In this document: positions 1 to 9,960 of the stretch, piece after piece
How the letters are laid out: every line of letters starts with the position of its first letter
Numbering within the stretch: position 1 is the stretch's first letter
NCBI GenBank assembly: GCA_030141605.1
Contig: JAQGDQ010001332.1
Coordinates: forward strand, 1-22,500
Direction: 5' to 3'
Source of the DNA: Tubiluchus corallicola
Taxonomy: Eukaryota > Priapulida > Priapulimorpha > Priapulimorphida > Tubiluchidae
DNA: 22,500 bases
Position numbers and translations under genes: made by a program
Notes under the pieces: model-generated
What the model was told of the DNA's origin: nothing
What the model saw: only the letters and a program-made list of their open reading frames with translations
Database searches by the model: none

Positions 1-1998
1 AGATGCATCTCATCCTGGATAGCATCAGAATTACATAATTGATATAATCGTTCATTAAATGGGACACTTTCATAATTTAATGTAACAACAGATGCATCTC
101 GTCCTGGATAGCATCAGAATTACATAACACACATAATCGTTCATTAAATGGGACACTTTCATAATTTCAATGTAACAACAGATGCATCTCGTCCTGGATA
201 GCATCAGAATTGCATAATTGAAATAATCGGTCATCAAAAGGGACACTTTCATATTTTAATGTAACAACAGATGCATCTCGTCCTGGATAGCATCAGAATT
301 GCATAATTGAAATAATCGGTCATTAAATGGGACACTTTCATAATTTAATGTAACAACAGATGCATCTCGTCCTGGATAGCATCAGAATTGCATAATTGAA
401 ATAATCGTTCATTAAATGGGACACTTTCATAATTTCAATGTAACAACAGATGTATCTCATCCTGGAAGCATCAGAATTACATAACTAACATAATCGTTCA
501 TTAAATGGGACAATTTCATAATTTCAATGTAACAACAGATGCATCTCATCCTGGATAGCATCAGAATTACATAACTGACATAATCGTTCATTAAATGGGA
601 CAATTTCATAATTTCAATGTAACAACAGATGCATCTCATCCTGGATAGCATCAGAATTGCATAACACACATAATCGTTCATTAAATGGGACAATTTCATA
701 ATTTCAATGTAACAACAGATGCATTTCATCCTGGATAGCATCAGAATTACATAACTGACATAATCGTTCATTAAATGGGACACTTTCATAATTTCAATGT
801 AACAACAGATGCATCTCATCCTGGATAGCATCAGAATTACATAACTGACATAATCGTTCATTAAATGGGACACTTTCATAATTTCAATGTAAAAACAGAT
901 GCATTTCATCCTGGATAGCATCAGAATTACATAACTGACATAATCGTTCATTAAATGGGACAATTTCATAATTTCAATGTAACAACAGATGCATCTCATC
1001 CTGGATAGCATCAGAATTACATAACAACATAATCGTTCATTAAATGGGACACTTTATAATTTCAATGTAACAACAGATGCATCTCATCCTGGATAGCATC
1101 AGAATTACATAACTGACATAATCGTTCATTAAATGGGACACTTTCATAATTTCAATGTAACAACAGATGCATCTCATCCTGGATAGCATCAGAATTACAT
1201 AACTGACATAATCGTTCATTAAATGGGACACTTTCATAATTTCAATGTAAAAACAGATGCATCTCATCCTGGATAGCATCAGAATTACATAACTGACATA
1301 ATCGTTCATTAAATGGGACACTTTCATAATTTCAATGTAACAACAGATGCATCTCATCCTGGATAGCATCAGAATTACATAACTGACATAATCGTTCATT
1401 AAATGGGACACTTTCATAATTTCAATGTAACAACAGATGCATCTCATCCTGGATAGCATCAGAATTACATAACTGACATAATCGTTCATTAAATGGGACA
1501 CTTTCATAATTTCAATGTAAAAGCAGATGCATCTCATCCTGGATAGCATCAGAATTACATAACTGACATAATCGTTCATTAAATGGGACACTTTCATAAT
1601 TTCAATGTAACAACAGATGCATCTCATCCTGGATAGCATCAGAATTACATAACTGACATAATCGTTCATTAAATGGGACACTTTCATAATTTCAATGTAA
1701 CAACAGATGCATCTCACCCAGGATAGCATCAGAATTACATAACACACATAATCGTTCATTAAATGGGAGACTTTCATAATTTCAATGTAAAAGCAGATGC
1801 ATCTCATCCTGGATAGCATCAGAATTACATAACTGACATAATCGTTCATTAAATGGGACACTTTCATAATTTCAATGTAACAACAGATGCATCTCATCCT
1901 GGATAGCATCAGAATTACATAACTGACATAATCGTTCATTAAATGGGACACTTTCATAATTTCAATGTAACAACAGATGCATCTCATCCTGGATAGCA
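1..1998 (-). repeat. 90-bp satellite, array 1 (inverted orientation)
   Basis: About 22 head-to-tail copies of a 90-bp AT-rich unit, running off the left edge of the window. Nearly every unit holds the 10-bp perfect palindrome AGATGCATCT and the block CGTTCATTAAATGGGAC. The orientation is opposite to the copies at 3461-6681 and 8771-9518. Units differ by point changes (caatttc/cactttc, ctgaca/cacaca) and a few 1-2 bp indels (near 462, 1025 and 1055). The array stops at 1998 inside the GGATAGCA motif. Because 90 is a multiple of three, the complementary strand stays open for long stretches, but the differences between units are mostly amino-acid changing and the indels break the frame. I therefore call it non-coding satellite. 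Confidence 0.97.
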
Positions 1999-2002
1999 CA
2001 CC

Positions 2003-2158
2003 AACTAACTAACTGACTGACTGACTAACTTACTACTTTGCACAACATACATGTGCATACACTAGTATCACCTACTAGCATGTGGTCAATAAAATTAACT
2101 AACTAACCAACTAACTAACTGACTGACTGACTGACTGACTAACTTACTACTTTGCATA
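2003..2158. repeat. ACTG/AACT tetranucleotide tract with duplicated block
   Basis: Two blocks of (AACT)n(GACT)n, at about 2003-2045 and 2103-2158. Each ends in the same tail, AACTTACTACTTTGCA. They flank about 60 bp of non-repetitive sequence, so this is a local direct duplication of a microsatellite plus its edge. It directly abuts satellite array 1. Confidence 0.85.
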
Positions 2159-3015
2159 ACTACCACTGACTACTGCTGTTGCTGCTGCTAGTGGTGGTGG
2201 TGGCGCTGCTTCTGTTGCTGCCGCTAATACTACGACTACGACTGCTACTACCACTGACTACTGCTGTTGCAGCTGCTAGTGGTGGTGGTGGCACTGCTAC
2301 TGCTGCTGTCGCTAATACTACGACTACGACAGCTACTACCACTGACTACTGCTGTTGCTGCTGCTAGTGGTGGTGGTGGCGCTGCTTCTGTTGCTGCCGC
2401 TAAAACTACGACTGCTACTACCACTGACTACTGCTGTTGCTGCTGCTAGTGGTGGTGGTGGCGCTGCTTCTGCTGCTAACAGTAAAACTACGACTACGAC
2501 TGCTACTACCACTGCTGCTGCTCCTGCTACTGATGGCGGTGGCGGTGCTGCTTCTGCTGCTGACACTAAAACTACGACTGCTACTACCACTGACTACTGC
2601 TGTTGCTGCTGCCTGTGGTGGCGGTGGCGCTGCTTCTGCTGCTGCCGCTAATACTACGACTGCGACAGCTACTACCACTGACTACTGCTGTTGCTGCTGC
2701 TAGTGGTGGCGGTGGCGCTGCTTCTGCTGCTGACAGTAAAACTACGACTACGACTGCTACTACCACTGCTGCTGCTCCTGCTACTGATGGCGGTGGCGGT
2801 GCTGCTTCTGCTGCTGACACTAAAACTACGACTGCTACTACCACTGACTACTGCTGTTGCTGTTGCTAGTGGTGGCGGTGGCGCTGCTTCTGCTGCTGCC
2901 GCTAATACTACGACTGCGACAGCTACTACCACTGACTACTGCTGTTGCTGCTGCTAGTGGTCGTGGTGTCGCTGCTTCTGCTGCTGCCACTGCGACTGCT
3001 TGTGGTAGCGGCGGC
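2159..3015. repeat. GC-rich triplet-derived higher-order repeat
   Basis: Built from CTG, ACT, ACG and GGT/GGC triplets and arranged in longer units. Recurrences of the ACTGACTACTGCTGTTGC block show spacings of 88, 88, 82, 166, 88 and 166 bp. The right half is thus a 254-bp higher-order repeat (88 + 166) present about twice. The 166-bp part contains a variant with CTGATGGCGGTGGCGGTGC. Several frames on both strands look open because few stop trinucleotides can arise from this composition, but the 88- and 166-bp periods are not multiples of three, so no frame is conserved between units. Not coding. Confidence 0.9.
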
Positions 3016-3460
3016 GGCGATGGCGCCATTTTGAAGATGCCTTGAAATATCCGCGTCCACTAGCGCATAGCTTATTTTTGTCTCGTGTAACTTTTAGTTT
3101 ACGCACAGGTAGGCTGGGCACAGCACCTGGGTGGATGATGATCGTGGATTAACTTTTGTCAAATGCAATATTTCTTCAATGGAAATTATGAATCAAATTA
3201 CATAATGTAGACTGCGTTCTTAAAAAAAAATCAATGAGCTAATAAGTTGATCTAATGCTAAATCATCGTGTTTGGTGATACTAAGAAAGCAATTGCTCAC
3301 CCAGCAACTAGAAACGCCAGGGGTTTTCCCAGCGAACACCCTGGCTATTGTGTATGGTAGCTTTAATAGAAATAAAACTGGTGTTTTTCCAAGAACCAAA
3401 AACTCGCCAAATTGTGCACTGCGTGGCTTGTATAAAAACTTGTCAACAACCAGAAACATT
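3016..3460. other. Unique spacer between the triplet repeat and array 2
   Basis: About 445 bp without a convincing gene. It starts with a palindromic GGCGCC in GATGGCGCCATTTTGAAG, a YY1-like motif on the minus strand. Near 3316-3343 a short imperfect inverted repeat (CCAGGG...CCCTGG) occurs. A 79-aa minus-strand open frame at 3220-3459 shows no domain I recognise and is probably chance. Confidence 0.6.
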
Positions 3461-6400
3461 CAGGATGAGATGCATCTGTTTTTACATTGAAATTATGAAA
3501 TTGTCCCATTTAATGAACGATTATGTGTGTTATGCAATTCTGATGCTATCCAGGATGAGATGCATCTGTTGTTACATTGAAATTATGAAATTGTCCCATT
3601 TAATGAACGATTATGTCAGTTATGTAATTCTGATGCTATCCAGGATGAGATGCATCTGTTGTTACATTGAAATTATGAAATTGTCCCATTTAATGAACGA
3701 TTATGTCAGTTATGTAATTCTGATGCTATCCAGGATGAGATGCATCTGTTGTTACATTGAAATTATGAAAGTGTCCCATTTAATGAACGATTATGTCAGT
3801 TATGTAATTCTGATGCTATCCAGGATGAGATGCATCTGTTGTTACATTGAAATTATGAAAGTGTCCCATTTAATGAACGATTATGTCAGTTATGTAATTC
3901 TGATGCTATCCAGGATGAGATGCATCTGTTGTTACATTGAAATTATGAAAGTGTCCCATTTAATGAACGATTATGTCAGTTATGTAATTGTGGTGCTATC
4001 CAGGATGAGATGCATCTGTTGTTACATTGAAATTATGAAAGTGTCCCATTTAATGAACGATTATTTCAATTATGTAATTCTGATGCTATCCAGGATGAGA
4101 TGCATCTATTGTTACATTGAAATTATAAAAGTATCCCATTTAATGAACGATTATGTGTGTTATGTAATTCTGATGCTATCCAGTATGAGATGCATCTGTT
4201 GTTACATTGAAATTATGAAATTGTCCCATTTAATGAACGATTATATCAGTTATGTAATTCTGATGCTATCCAGGATGAGATGCATCTGTTGTTACATTGA
4301 AATTATGAAAGTGTCCCATTTAATGAACGATTATGTCAGTTATGTAATTCTGATGCTATCCAGGATGAGATGCATCTGTTTTTACATTGAAATTATGAAA
4401 GTGTCCCATTTAATGAACGATTATGTCAGTTATGTAATTCTGATGCTATCCAGGATGAGATGCATCTGTTTTTACATTGAAATTATGAAAGTGTCCCATT
4501 TAATGAACGATTATTTCAATTATGTAATTCTGATGCTATCCAGGATGAGATGCATCTGTTGTTACATTGAAATTATGAAAGTGTCCCATTTAATGAACGA
4601 TTATGTCAGTTATGTAATTCTGATGCTATCCAGGATGAGATGCATCTGTTGTTACATTGAAATTATGAAAGTGTCCCATTTAATGAACGATTATGTCAGT
4701 TATGTAATTCTGATGCTATCCAGGATGAGATGCATCTGTTGTTACATTGAAATTATGAAAGTGTCCCATTTAATGAACGATTATGTCAGTTATGTAATTC
4801 TGATGCTATCCAGGATGAGATGCATCTGTTGTTACATTGAAATTATGAAAGTGTCCCATTTAATGAACGATTATGTCAGTTATGTAATTCTGATGCTATC
4901 CAGGATGAGATGCATCTGTTGTTACATTGAAATTATGAAAGTGTCCCATTTAATGAACGATTATGTCAGTTATGTAATTCTGATGCTATCCAGGATGAGA
5001 TGCATCTGTTTTTACATTGAAATTATGAAAGTGTCCCATTTAATGAACGATTATGTCAGTTATGTAATTCTGATGCTATCCAGGATGAGATGCATCTGTT
5101 GTTGCATTGAAATTATGAAAGTGTCCCATTTAATGAACGATTATGTCAGTTATGTAATTCTGATGCTATCCAGGATGAGATGCATCTGTTTTTACATTGA
5201 AATTATGAAAGTGTCCCATTTAATGAACGATTATGTCAGTTATGTAATTCTGATGCTATCCAGGATGAAATGCATCTGTTGTTACATTGAAATTATGAAA
5301 GTGTCCCATTTAATGAACGATTATGTCAGTTATGTAATTCTGATGCTATCCAGGATGAGATGCATCTGTTGTTACATTGAAATTATGAAAGTGTCCCATT
5401 TAATGAACGATTATGTCAGTTATGTAATTCTGATGCTTCCAGGATGAGATGCATCTGTTGTTACATTGAAATTATGAAAGTGTCCCATTTAATGAACGAT
5501 TATGTCAGTTATGTAATTCTGATGCTATCCAGGATGAGATGCATCTGTTGTTACATTGAAATTATGAAAGTGTCCCATTTAATGAACGATTATGTCAATT
5601 ATGTAATTCTGATGCTATCCAGGACGAGATGCATCTGTTGTTACATTGAAATATGAAAGTGTCCCATTTAATGAACGATTATGTCAGTTATGTAATTCTG
5701 ATGCTATCCAGGATGAGATGCATCTGTTTTTACATTGAAATTATGAAAGTGTCCCATTTAATGAACGATTATGTCAGTTATGTAATTCTGATGCTATCCA
5801 GGATGAGATGCATCTGTTTTTACATTGAAATTATGAAAGTGTCCCATTTAATGAACGATTATTTCAATTATGTTATTCTGATGCTATCCAGGATGAGATG
5901 CATCTGTTTTTACATTGAAATTATGAAAGTGTCCTATTTAATGAACGATTATTTCAGTTATGTAATTCTGATGCTATCCAGGATGAGATGCATCTGTTTT
6001 TACATTGAAATTATGAAAGTGTCCTATTTAATGAACGATTATTTCAGTTATGTAATTCTGATGCTATCCAGGATGAGATGCATCTGTTTTTACATTGAAA
6101 TTATGAAAGTGTCCTATTTAATGAACGATTATTTCAGTTATGTAATTCTGATGCTATCCAGGATGAGATGCATCTGTTTTTACATTGAAATTATGAAAGT
6201 GTCCTATTTAATGAACGATTATTTCAGTTATGTAATTCTGATGCTATCCAGGATGAGATGCATCTGTTTTTACATTGAAATTATGAAAGTGTCCTATTTA
6301 ATGAACGATTATTTCAGTTATGTAATTCTGATGCTATCCAGGATGAGATGCATCTGTTTTTACATTGAAATTATGAAAGTGTCCTATTTAATACACGATT

Positions 6401-6681
6401 ATTTCAGTTATGTAATTCTGATGCTATCCAGGATGAGATGCATCTGTTTCTACATTGAAATTATGAAAGTGTCCCATTTAATGAACGATTATGTCAGTTA
6501 TGTAATTCTGATGCTATCCAGGATGAGATGCATTTGTTGTTATATTGAAATTATGAAAGTGTCCCATTTAATGAACGATTATGTTAGTTATGTAATTCGG
6601 CATCTGTTTTTACATTGAAATTATGAAAGTGTCCCATTTAATGAACGATTATGTGTGTTATGTAATTCTGATGCTATCCAG
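3461..6681 (+). repeat. 90-bp satellite, array 2
   Basis: About 36 copies of the same 90-bp unit as array 1, in the opposite orientation. The array begins at CAGGATGAGATGCATCTG and ends at GCTATCCAG, so both borders cut at the same point of the unit. One-base deletions near 5427 (GATGCTTCC for GATGCTATCC) and 5652 (GAAATATG for GAAATTATG), and a unit shortened by about 20 bp near 6597, break the otherwise open frame. Subtypes cluster: a TTGTCCC variant at the left, mixed canonical units in the middle, and about five and a half virtually identical GTCCTATTT/TTTCAG units at roughly 5900-6390. A 699-aa frame through the array is a by-product of the period. Confidence 0.97.
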
Positions 6682-6734
6682 TTTTTATTTATTTTTGTTT
6701 ACAATAAAGTTATATACATGATATACACGAATCA

Positions 6735-6800
6735 TCAAATTCAAATTCAAATCAAGTTTATTTGATCAGCAAACAAGCAAACTACAATAATGTCAAATTC
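6735..6800 (-). mobile_element. Possible LINE 3' tail fragment
   Basis: Read on the minus strand, this stretch holds ATAAACTTGATTTGAATTTG followed by more TTTGAA repeats, the kind of ending many invertebrate non-LTR retrotransposons carry. No coding remnant is attached, so the call rests only on the tail pattern. Confidence 0.35.
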
Positions 6801-6887
6801 ATGTATAACTTTTTACTGTATAACTGAAAGAGAGGAAAGAAAAAATAAAACTTTTTTGACTCTCCAAACGTGATGTATTAATGACAC

Positions 6888-7262
6888 ATGGTAGCTATAA
6901 ATGGGGACCTTGTAATCAAACAAGCAATTTTGCTTTGGAATTCTCTACCATTACAGGTTAAACAAATCAAGTCCCTATCAGCATTTAAAACAAAATTAAA
7001 ATCACTAATATTAACTAGATATGAAATACCATCACACTAATTTAGAATTTATTTACCCACGGCCATATTAATTAAATCATAGTTTTTTATATTTTTTGTG
7101 TATGGTTGCAAATATGTTTGATTTTATTCGTCATTACTGCTTTAGATTGCACTGACGCATTTGCCTTCAGCAGTGTAAGTTTTTATTAACTAACGCTGAT
7201 TGATTATCTCTGTAAAGTTTTTATCAGTGATTATCAATGTTTTAATGGCAAATAAAGATTAT

Positions 7263-7293
<31 letters not shown>

Positions 7294-7297
7294 ATAA
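6888..7297 (+). mobile_element. 5'-truncated LINE: reverse-transcriptase C-terminus, 3' UTR and (TA)n tail
   Basis: A 50-codon open stretch (6888-7040, stop TAA) contains ILLWNSLPLQVKQIKSLSAF followed by KTKLKSL. This matches the pattern at the C-terminal end of non-LTR retrotransposon ORF2 proteins (WNSLP, about ten residues, then FKxxL), downstream of the catalytic palm. An in-frame stop at 6882-6884 and the lack of any polymerase motif upstream show it is a dead 3' fragment. About 220 bp of AT-rich 3' UTR follow, ending GGCAAATAAAGATTATTATA and then (TA)n at 7259-7297. The family cannot be named from this piece. Confidence 0.7.
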
Positions 7298-8124
7298 GCC
7301 ACCATGAAATGTGATATGAAAAATAAAGATGATGAGAAAAGAGGAGAATAAAGAAGAGCCACGTTGCAGTTAGTGGAAAGAAAGAAGTCAAAAGAAAACA
7401 ATGATCATGTTAATCACTATCAAGCAACTAATATGTCATTGTGATCGGATTTTATTAAATACTGGGGTGCAGGTAATTATGAATGATATTGAAAAGGGGA
7501 AAGTGCATTGAACATTTCTATTCATAGGCACCAGGCCAACCAACCTACAGGTAATGTTATGACCTCCACTTTAAACTAGGAAGCCCATAACATTACCTGC
7601 CATTCGTTGAGCAGTGGTTTCCTGTGGAAAGAAAGAACACGTGACATCGTCAGTTGTTTTCTGGTTGTGGTGGAATGCACTTCTCCTGTCTGCCTGTCGA
7701 GTGTCGTGGATTCCGTAAGGTTCTAAGCATTGTCATCAGGTTTTGTTTTTCTTTCTATTGTGTTGTTCTTCTCAGCCGTCCCTTTTGAATTCTAAGTTTT
7801 GTTTTTTGTCGTTTCTTTTTTTTAAATTTCTGGAGTGTCACCCGCACCAGAGCTTACCCGCATCACCGATGGTGGGTCGTAAGGCTATCTACCGGGTCCA
7901 ACACCGGAACATTATAATGATATTTGTCTTGAAATACAAAGAAATCATCGCGATGTATATGTATGCACGTTTACAATTGTTTTTAATTTAATTACTTTTA
8001 AATAATTAAATCTCATTAAAAGAATGTTAGAACGTGCAATAATTTTGTTTTGTTACATCGCCTAACATTAGTGTGTTTACGAGGGACTTGGTCCTAATTT
8101 TGGCACAACAACTCCATAATTATA

Positions 8125-8125
<1 letters not shown>
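7298..8125. other. Mostly unique sequence; possible 5' part of the membrane-protein gene
   Basis: No exon can be proven. A 14-bp perfect inverted repeat lies at 7548-7599. Two donor-like sites are visible: GATTCC/GTAAGG after 7714, and GGTC/GTAAGG near 7880 within a short frame whose ATG (CACCGATGG) starts at about 7869. Neither gives the phase needed to join directly to the exon at 8294, so any upstream coding exon remains unplaced. Confidence 0.4.
7548..7599. repeat. 14-bp perfect inverted repeat (hairpin)
   Basis: CAGGTAATGTTATG at 7548-7561 is the exact reverse complement of CATAACATTACCTG at 7586-7599, with a 24-bp loop. No target-site duplication or transposon end is obvious around it. 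It could fold in RNA or be a binding site. Confidence 0.7.
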
Positions 8126-8175
<50 letters not shown>

Positions 8176-8222
8176 TGCGTGCGTGTGTGTGCGTGTGTGT
8201 TTGTGTGTGTGTGTGTGTGTGT
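8126..8222. repeat. (GT)n/(GTGC)n compound microsatellite
   Basis: About 97 bp of GT dinucleotides with an internal CGTG/CGTG block. Its open frame (VCVC and ACVRACVR) is an artefact. It lies about 70 bp upstream of the exon acceptor at 8294, so it would be in the preceding intron. Confidence 0.95.
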
Positions 8223-8293
8223 ACTGTTAGAAAATTAGGTATTTTAAATATTTCCCAACCAGTTTATTTAATAATGACCATCCTTGTTTTCAG

Positions 8294-8366
8294 CGTATGC
8301 CAACCATCGTATGCCACGCCAACTCAACAATCGAATGCACCTTTGCGAAACCCAGGGAGAGATTCG
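8294..8366 (+). CDS. Internal exon of an unrecognised protein gene (predicted)
   Basis: A 73-nt candidate exon. The upstream end is a good acceptor (CCTTGTTTTCAG ending at 8293) and the downstream end a good donor (GATTCG/GTAAGA at 8367). In the frame compatible with the next exon it encodes one split codon plus 24 residues, starting VCQPSYATPTQQ and ending RNPGRDS, a polar Pro/Gln/Ser/Asn-rich segment. It ends in phase 0, and the exon at 10430 also begins in phase 0. The alternative frame (MPTIVCHANS) would meet a stop directly after splicing. No domain is recognised. The call depends on splice signals and phase only. Confidence 0.5.
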
Positions 8367-8770
8367 GTAAGACTGGCTATGTAAAAAAGCTGCAATGCAA
8401 TGGCGTAGCTAAAGTTTGTGGCACCTGGTGGCGCCATCTTGAGTTTCTCACAAACTTCACCTTTCTTTGTCGCAATCTTTCGGCAGATGGCGCTGCGTGT
8501 GGCTTTTTTCTTGGAAAATTAACTTGCGTCGGGCGTTATGCTTTTCTGTATACTATTCCAACAAAATCAACTTTTTAAATGCACTTATCATACATAATGT
8601 AATCGCTGCTTAGTGAGAGCAGTTTTTCATGCAGCAAATGCTTACAGTCCTGAAGGAGTTAACCTGCTTACATTCATTCAGAAATCACGATGTTGATACC
8701 ATGACAGCTTATTTGTTCGAAAAAATTGTAAATACGAACTTTACGTAATTAGATTTATGAATTTATTAGT
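8367..8770 (+). other. Intron sequence upstream of satellite array 3
   Basis: No gene is seen. The sequence GGTGGCGCCATCTTG near 8426 contains the palindrome GGCGCC and a minus-strand YY1-like AAGATGGCG; AGATGGCGCTGCG occurs near 8486. These are short motif matches without other support. Confidence 0.5.
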
Positions 8771-9518
8771 AATTATGAAAGTGTCCCATTTAATGAACGA
8801 TTATGTCAGTTATGTAATTCTGATGCTATCCTGGGTGAGATGCATCTGCTGTTACATTGAAATTATGAAAGTGTCCTGTTTAATGAACGATTGTGTCAGT
8901 TATGTAATTCTGATGCTATCCAGGATGAGATGCATCTGCTTTTACATTTAAATTATGAAACTGAACGTGTCCCATTTAATGAACGATTATGTCAGTTATG
9001 TAATTCTGATGCTATCCTGGGTGAGATGCATCTGCTGTTACATTGAAATTATGAAACTGAAAGTGTCCCATTTAATGAACGATTGTGTCAGTTATGTAAT
9101 TCTGATGCTATCCTGGGTGAGATGCATCTGCTGTTACATTGAAATTATGCAAGTGTCCCATTTAATGAACGATTGTGTCAGTTATGTAATTCTGATGCTA
9201 TCCTGGGTGAGATGCATCTGCTGTTACATTGAAATTATGAAAGTGTCCCATTTAATGAACGATTATGTCAGTTATGTAATTGTGATGCTATCCAGGATGA
9301 GATGCATCTGCTTTTACATTTAAATCATGAAACTGAAAGTGTCCCATTTAATGAACGATTGTGTCAGTTATGTAATTCTGATGCTATCCTGGGTGAGATG
9401 CATCTGCTGTTACATTGAAATTATGAAAGTGTCCTGTTTAATGAACGATTGTGTCAGTTATGTAATTCTGATGCTATCCAGGATGAGATGCGTCTGTTTT
9501 TACATTAAAATTATGAAA
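8771..9518 (+). repeat. 90/96-bp satellite, array 3 (diverged)
   Basis: About eight units in the same orientation as array 2 but of a different subtype. Most carry TCCTGGGTGAGATG in place of TCCAGGATGAGATG and CTGCTGTTAC/CTGCTTTTAC in place of CTGTTGTTAC. Three units are 96 bp, with an added CTGAA-type hexamer before the GTGTCCC block (near 8960, 9056 and 9331). Array borders fall at AATTATGAAA on both sides, a different phase from array 2. It sits inside the intron between the exons at 8294 and 10430. Confidence 0.95.
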
Positions 9519-9572
9519 AATGATGAGATTTCATACAAATCGCATTAATTACTTAGTGCACTAGGCATATAT

Positions 9573-9640
9573 ATTGTTGCGGAGGTGGACAAGAGGTCGC
9601 GGGTTCAAATCTGGATCAAATGTTGTACATGTGAAAATAG
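9573..9640 (+). mobile_element. Possible tRNA-derived SINE head fragment
   Basis: GAGGTCGCGGGTTCAAATCTG contains a good Pol III B box (GGTTCAAATC) in a TpsiC-arm-like setting. A clear A box and a foldable tRNA are not seen upstream, and an A-rich stretch follows. Best read as a fragment of a SINE; a chance match is possible. Confidence 0.35.
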
Positions 9641-9925
9641 AAAAGAAAATTAAAAATGTAAACAAAAAAAATTAAGATGAAAACTAGCCAGAATCTTTTC
9701 CTGCGTTCTTCATGTTGATCACGACTATGGAACAGGTGCTGAAGTTGTAAACGCACCTGCCCGTCTGCTGACTGAACCGACGAGGCCATTATAGCTGGTA
9801 TGGAATGCTGCTATGTAATGGCTTCGTAATGGACCAAGCCATCACAATGTAGAAGGGAGGGGGTCGAAAATTAAAGACAATTTGCCCCCGTAACAATGTA
9901 TATATATAGGTGCATTAGACAGGAA

Positions 9926-9960
9926 TTGTTGAAAAGAACGATTGTTTAGAATAAGCACAT
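9926..9960 (+). repeat. 35-bp perfect direct repeat, copy 1
   Basis: This segment, TTGTTGAAAAGAACG through ATAAGCACAT, recurs without mismatch at 10283-10317. The start points are 357 bp apart. Confidence 0.9.

Noticed and set aside
2159-3045. Poly-Leu/Ala/Thr/Ser frames on both strands
   Set aside because: Triplet composition avoids stops, the 88- and 166-bp modules are not multiples of three, and no frame is conserved from unit to unit.
3348-5447. 699-aa open frame through satellite array 2, and similar frames of 184-321 aa in the other arrays
   Set aside because: Pure by-product of a 90-bp period without stops. Variants are mainly amino-acid changing, 1-bp deletions break the frame, and there is no promoter, start context or domain.
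7743-7991. 82-aa frame with ATG in good context near 7869 (MVGRKAIYRVQH)
   Set aside because: No donor in this frame gives the phase required by the exon at 8294, and the rest is AT-rich read-through. Kept only as a remark on the region.
8073-8384. 103-aa frame beginning MFTRDLVL and crossing the GT microsatellite
   Set aside because: The middle is VCVC/ACVR from the microsatellite. Only the 73-nt part between a good acceptor and donor was kept, as an exon.
1-9518. CRISPR-like regularity of the 90-bp repeats
   Set aside because: There are no unique spacers between short conserved repeats; the whole 90 bp repeats head to tail. The genome is eukaryotic.
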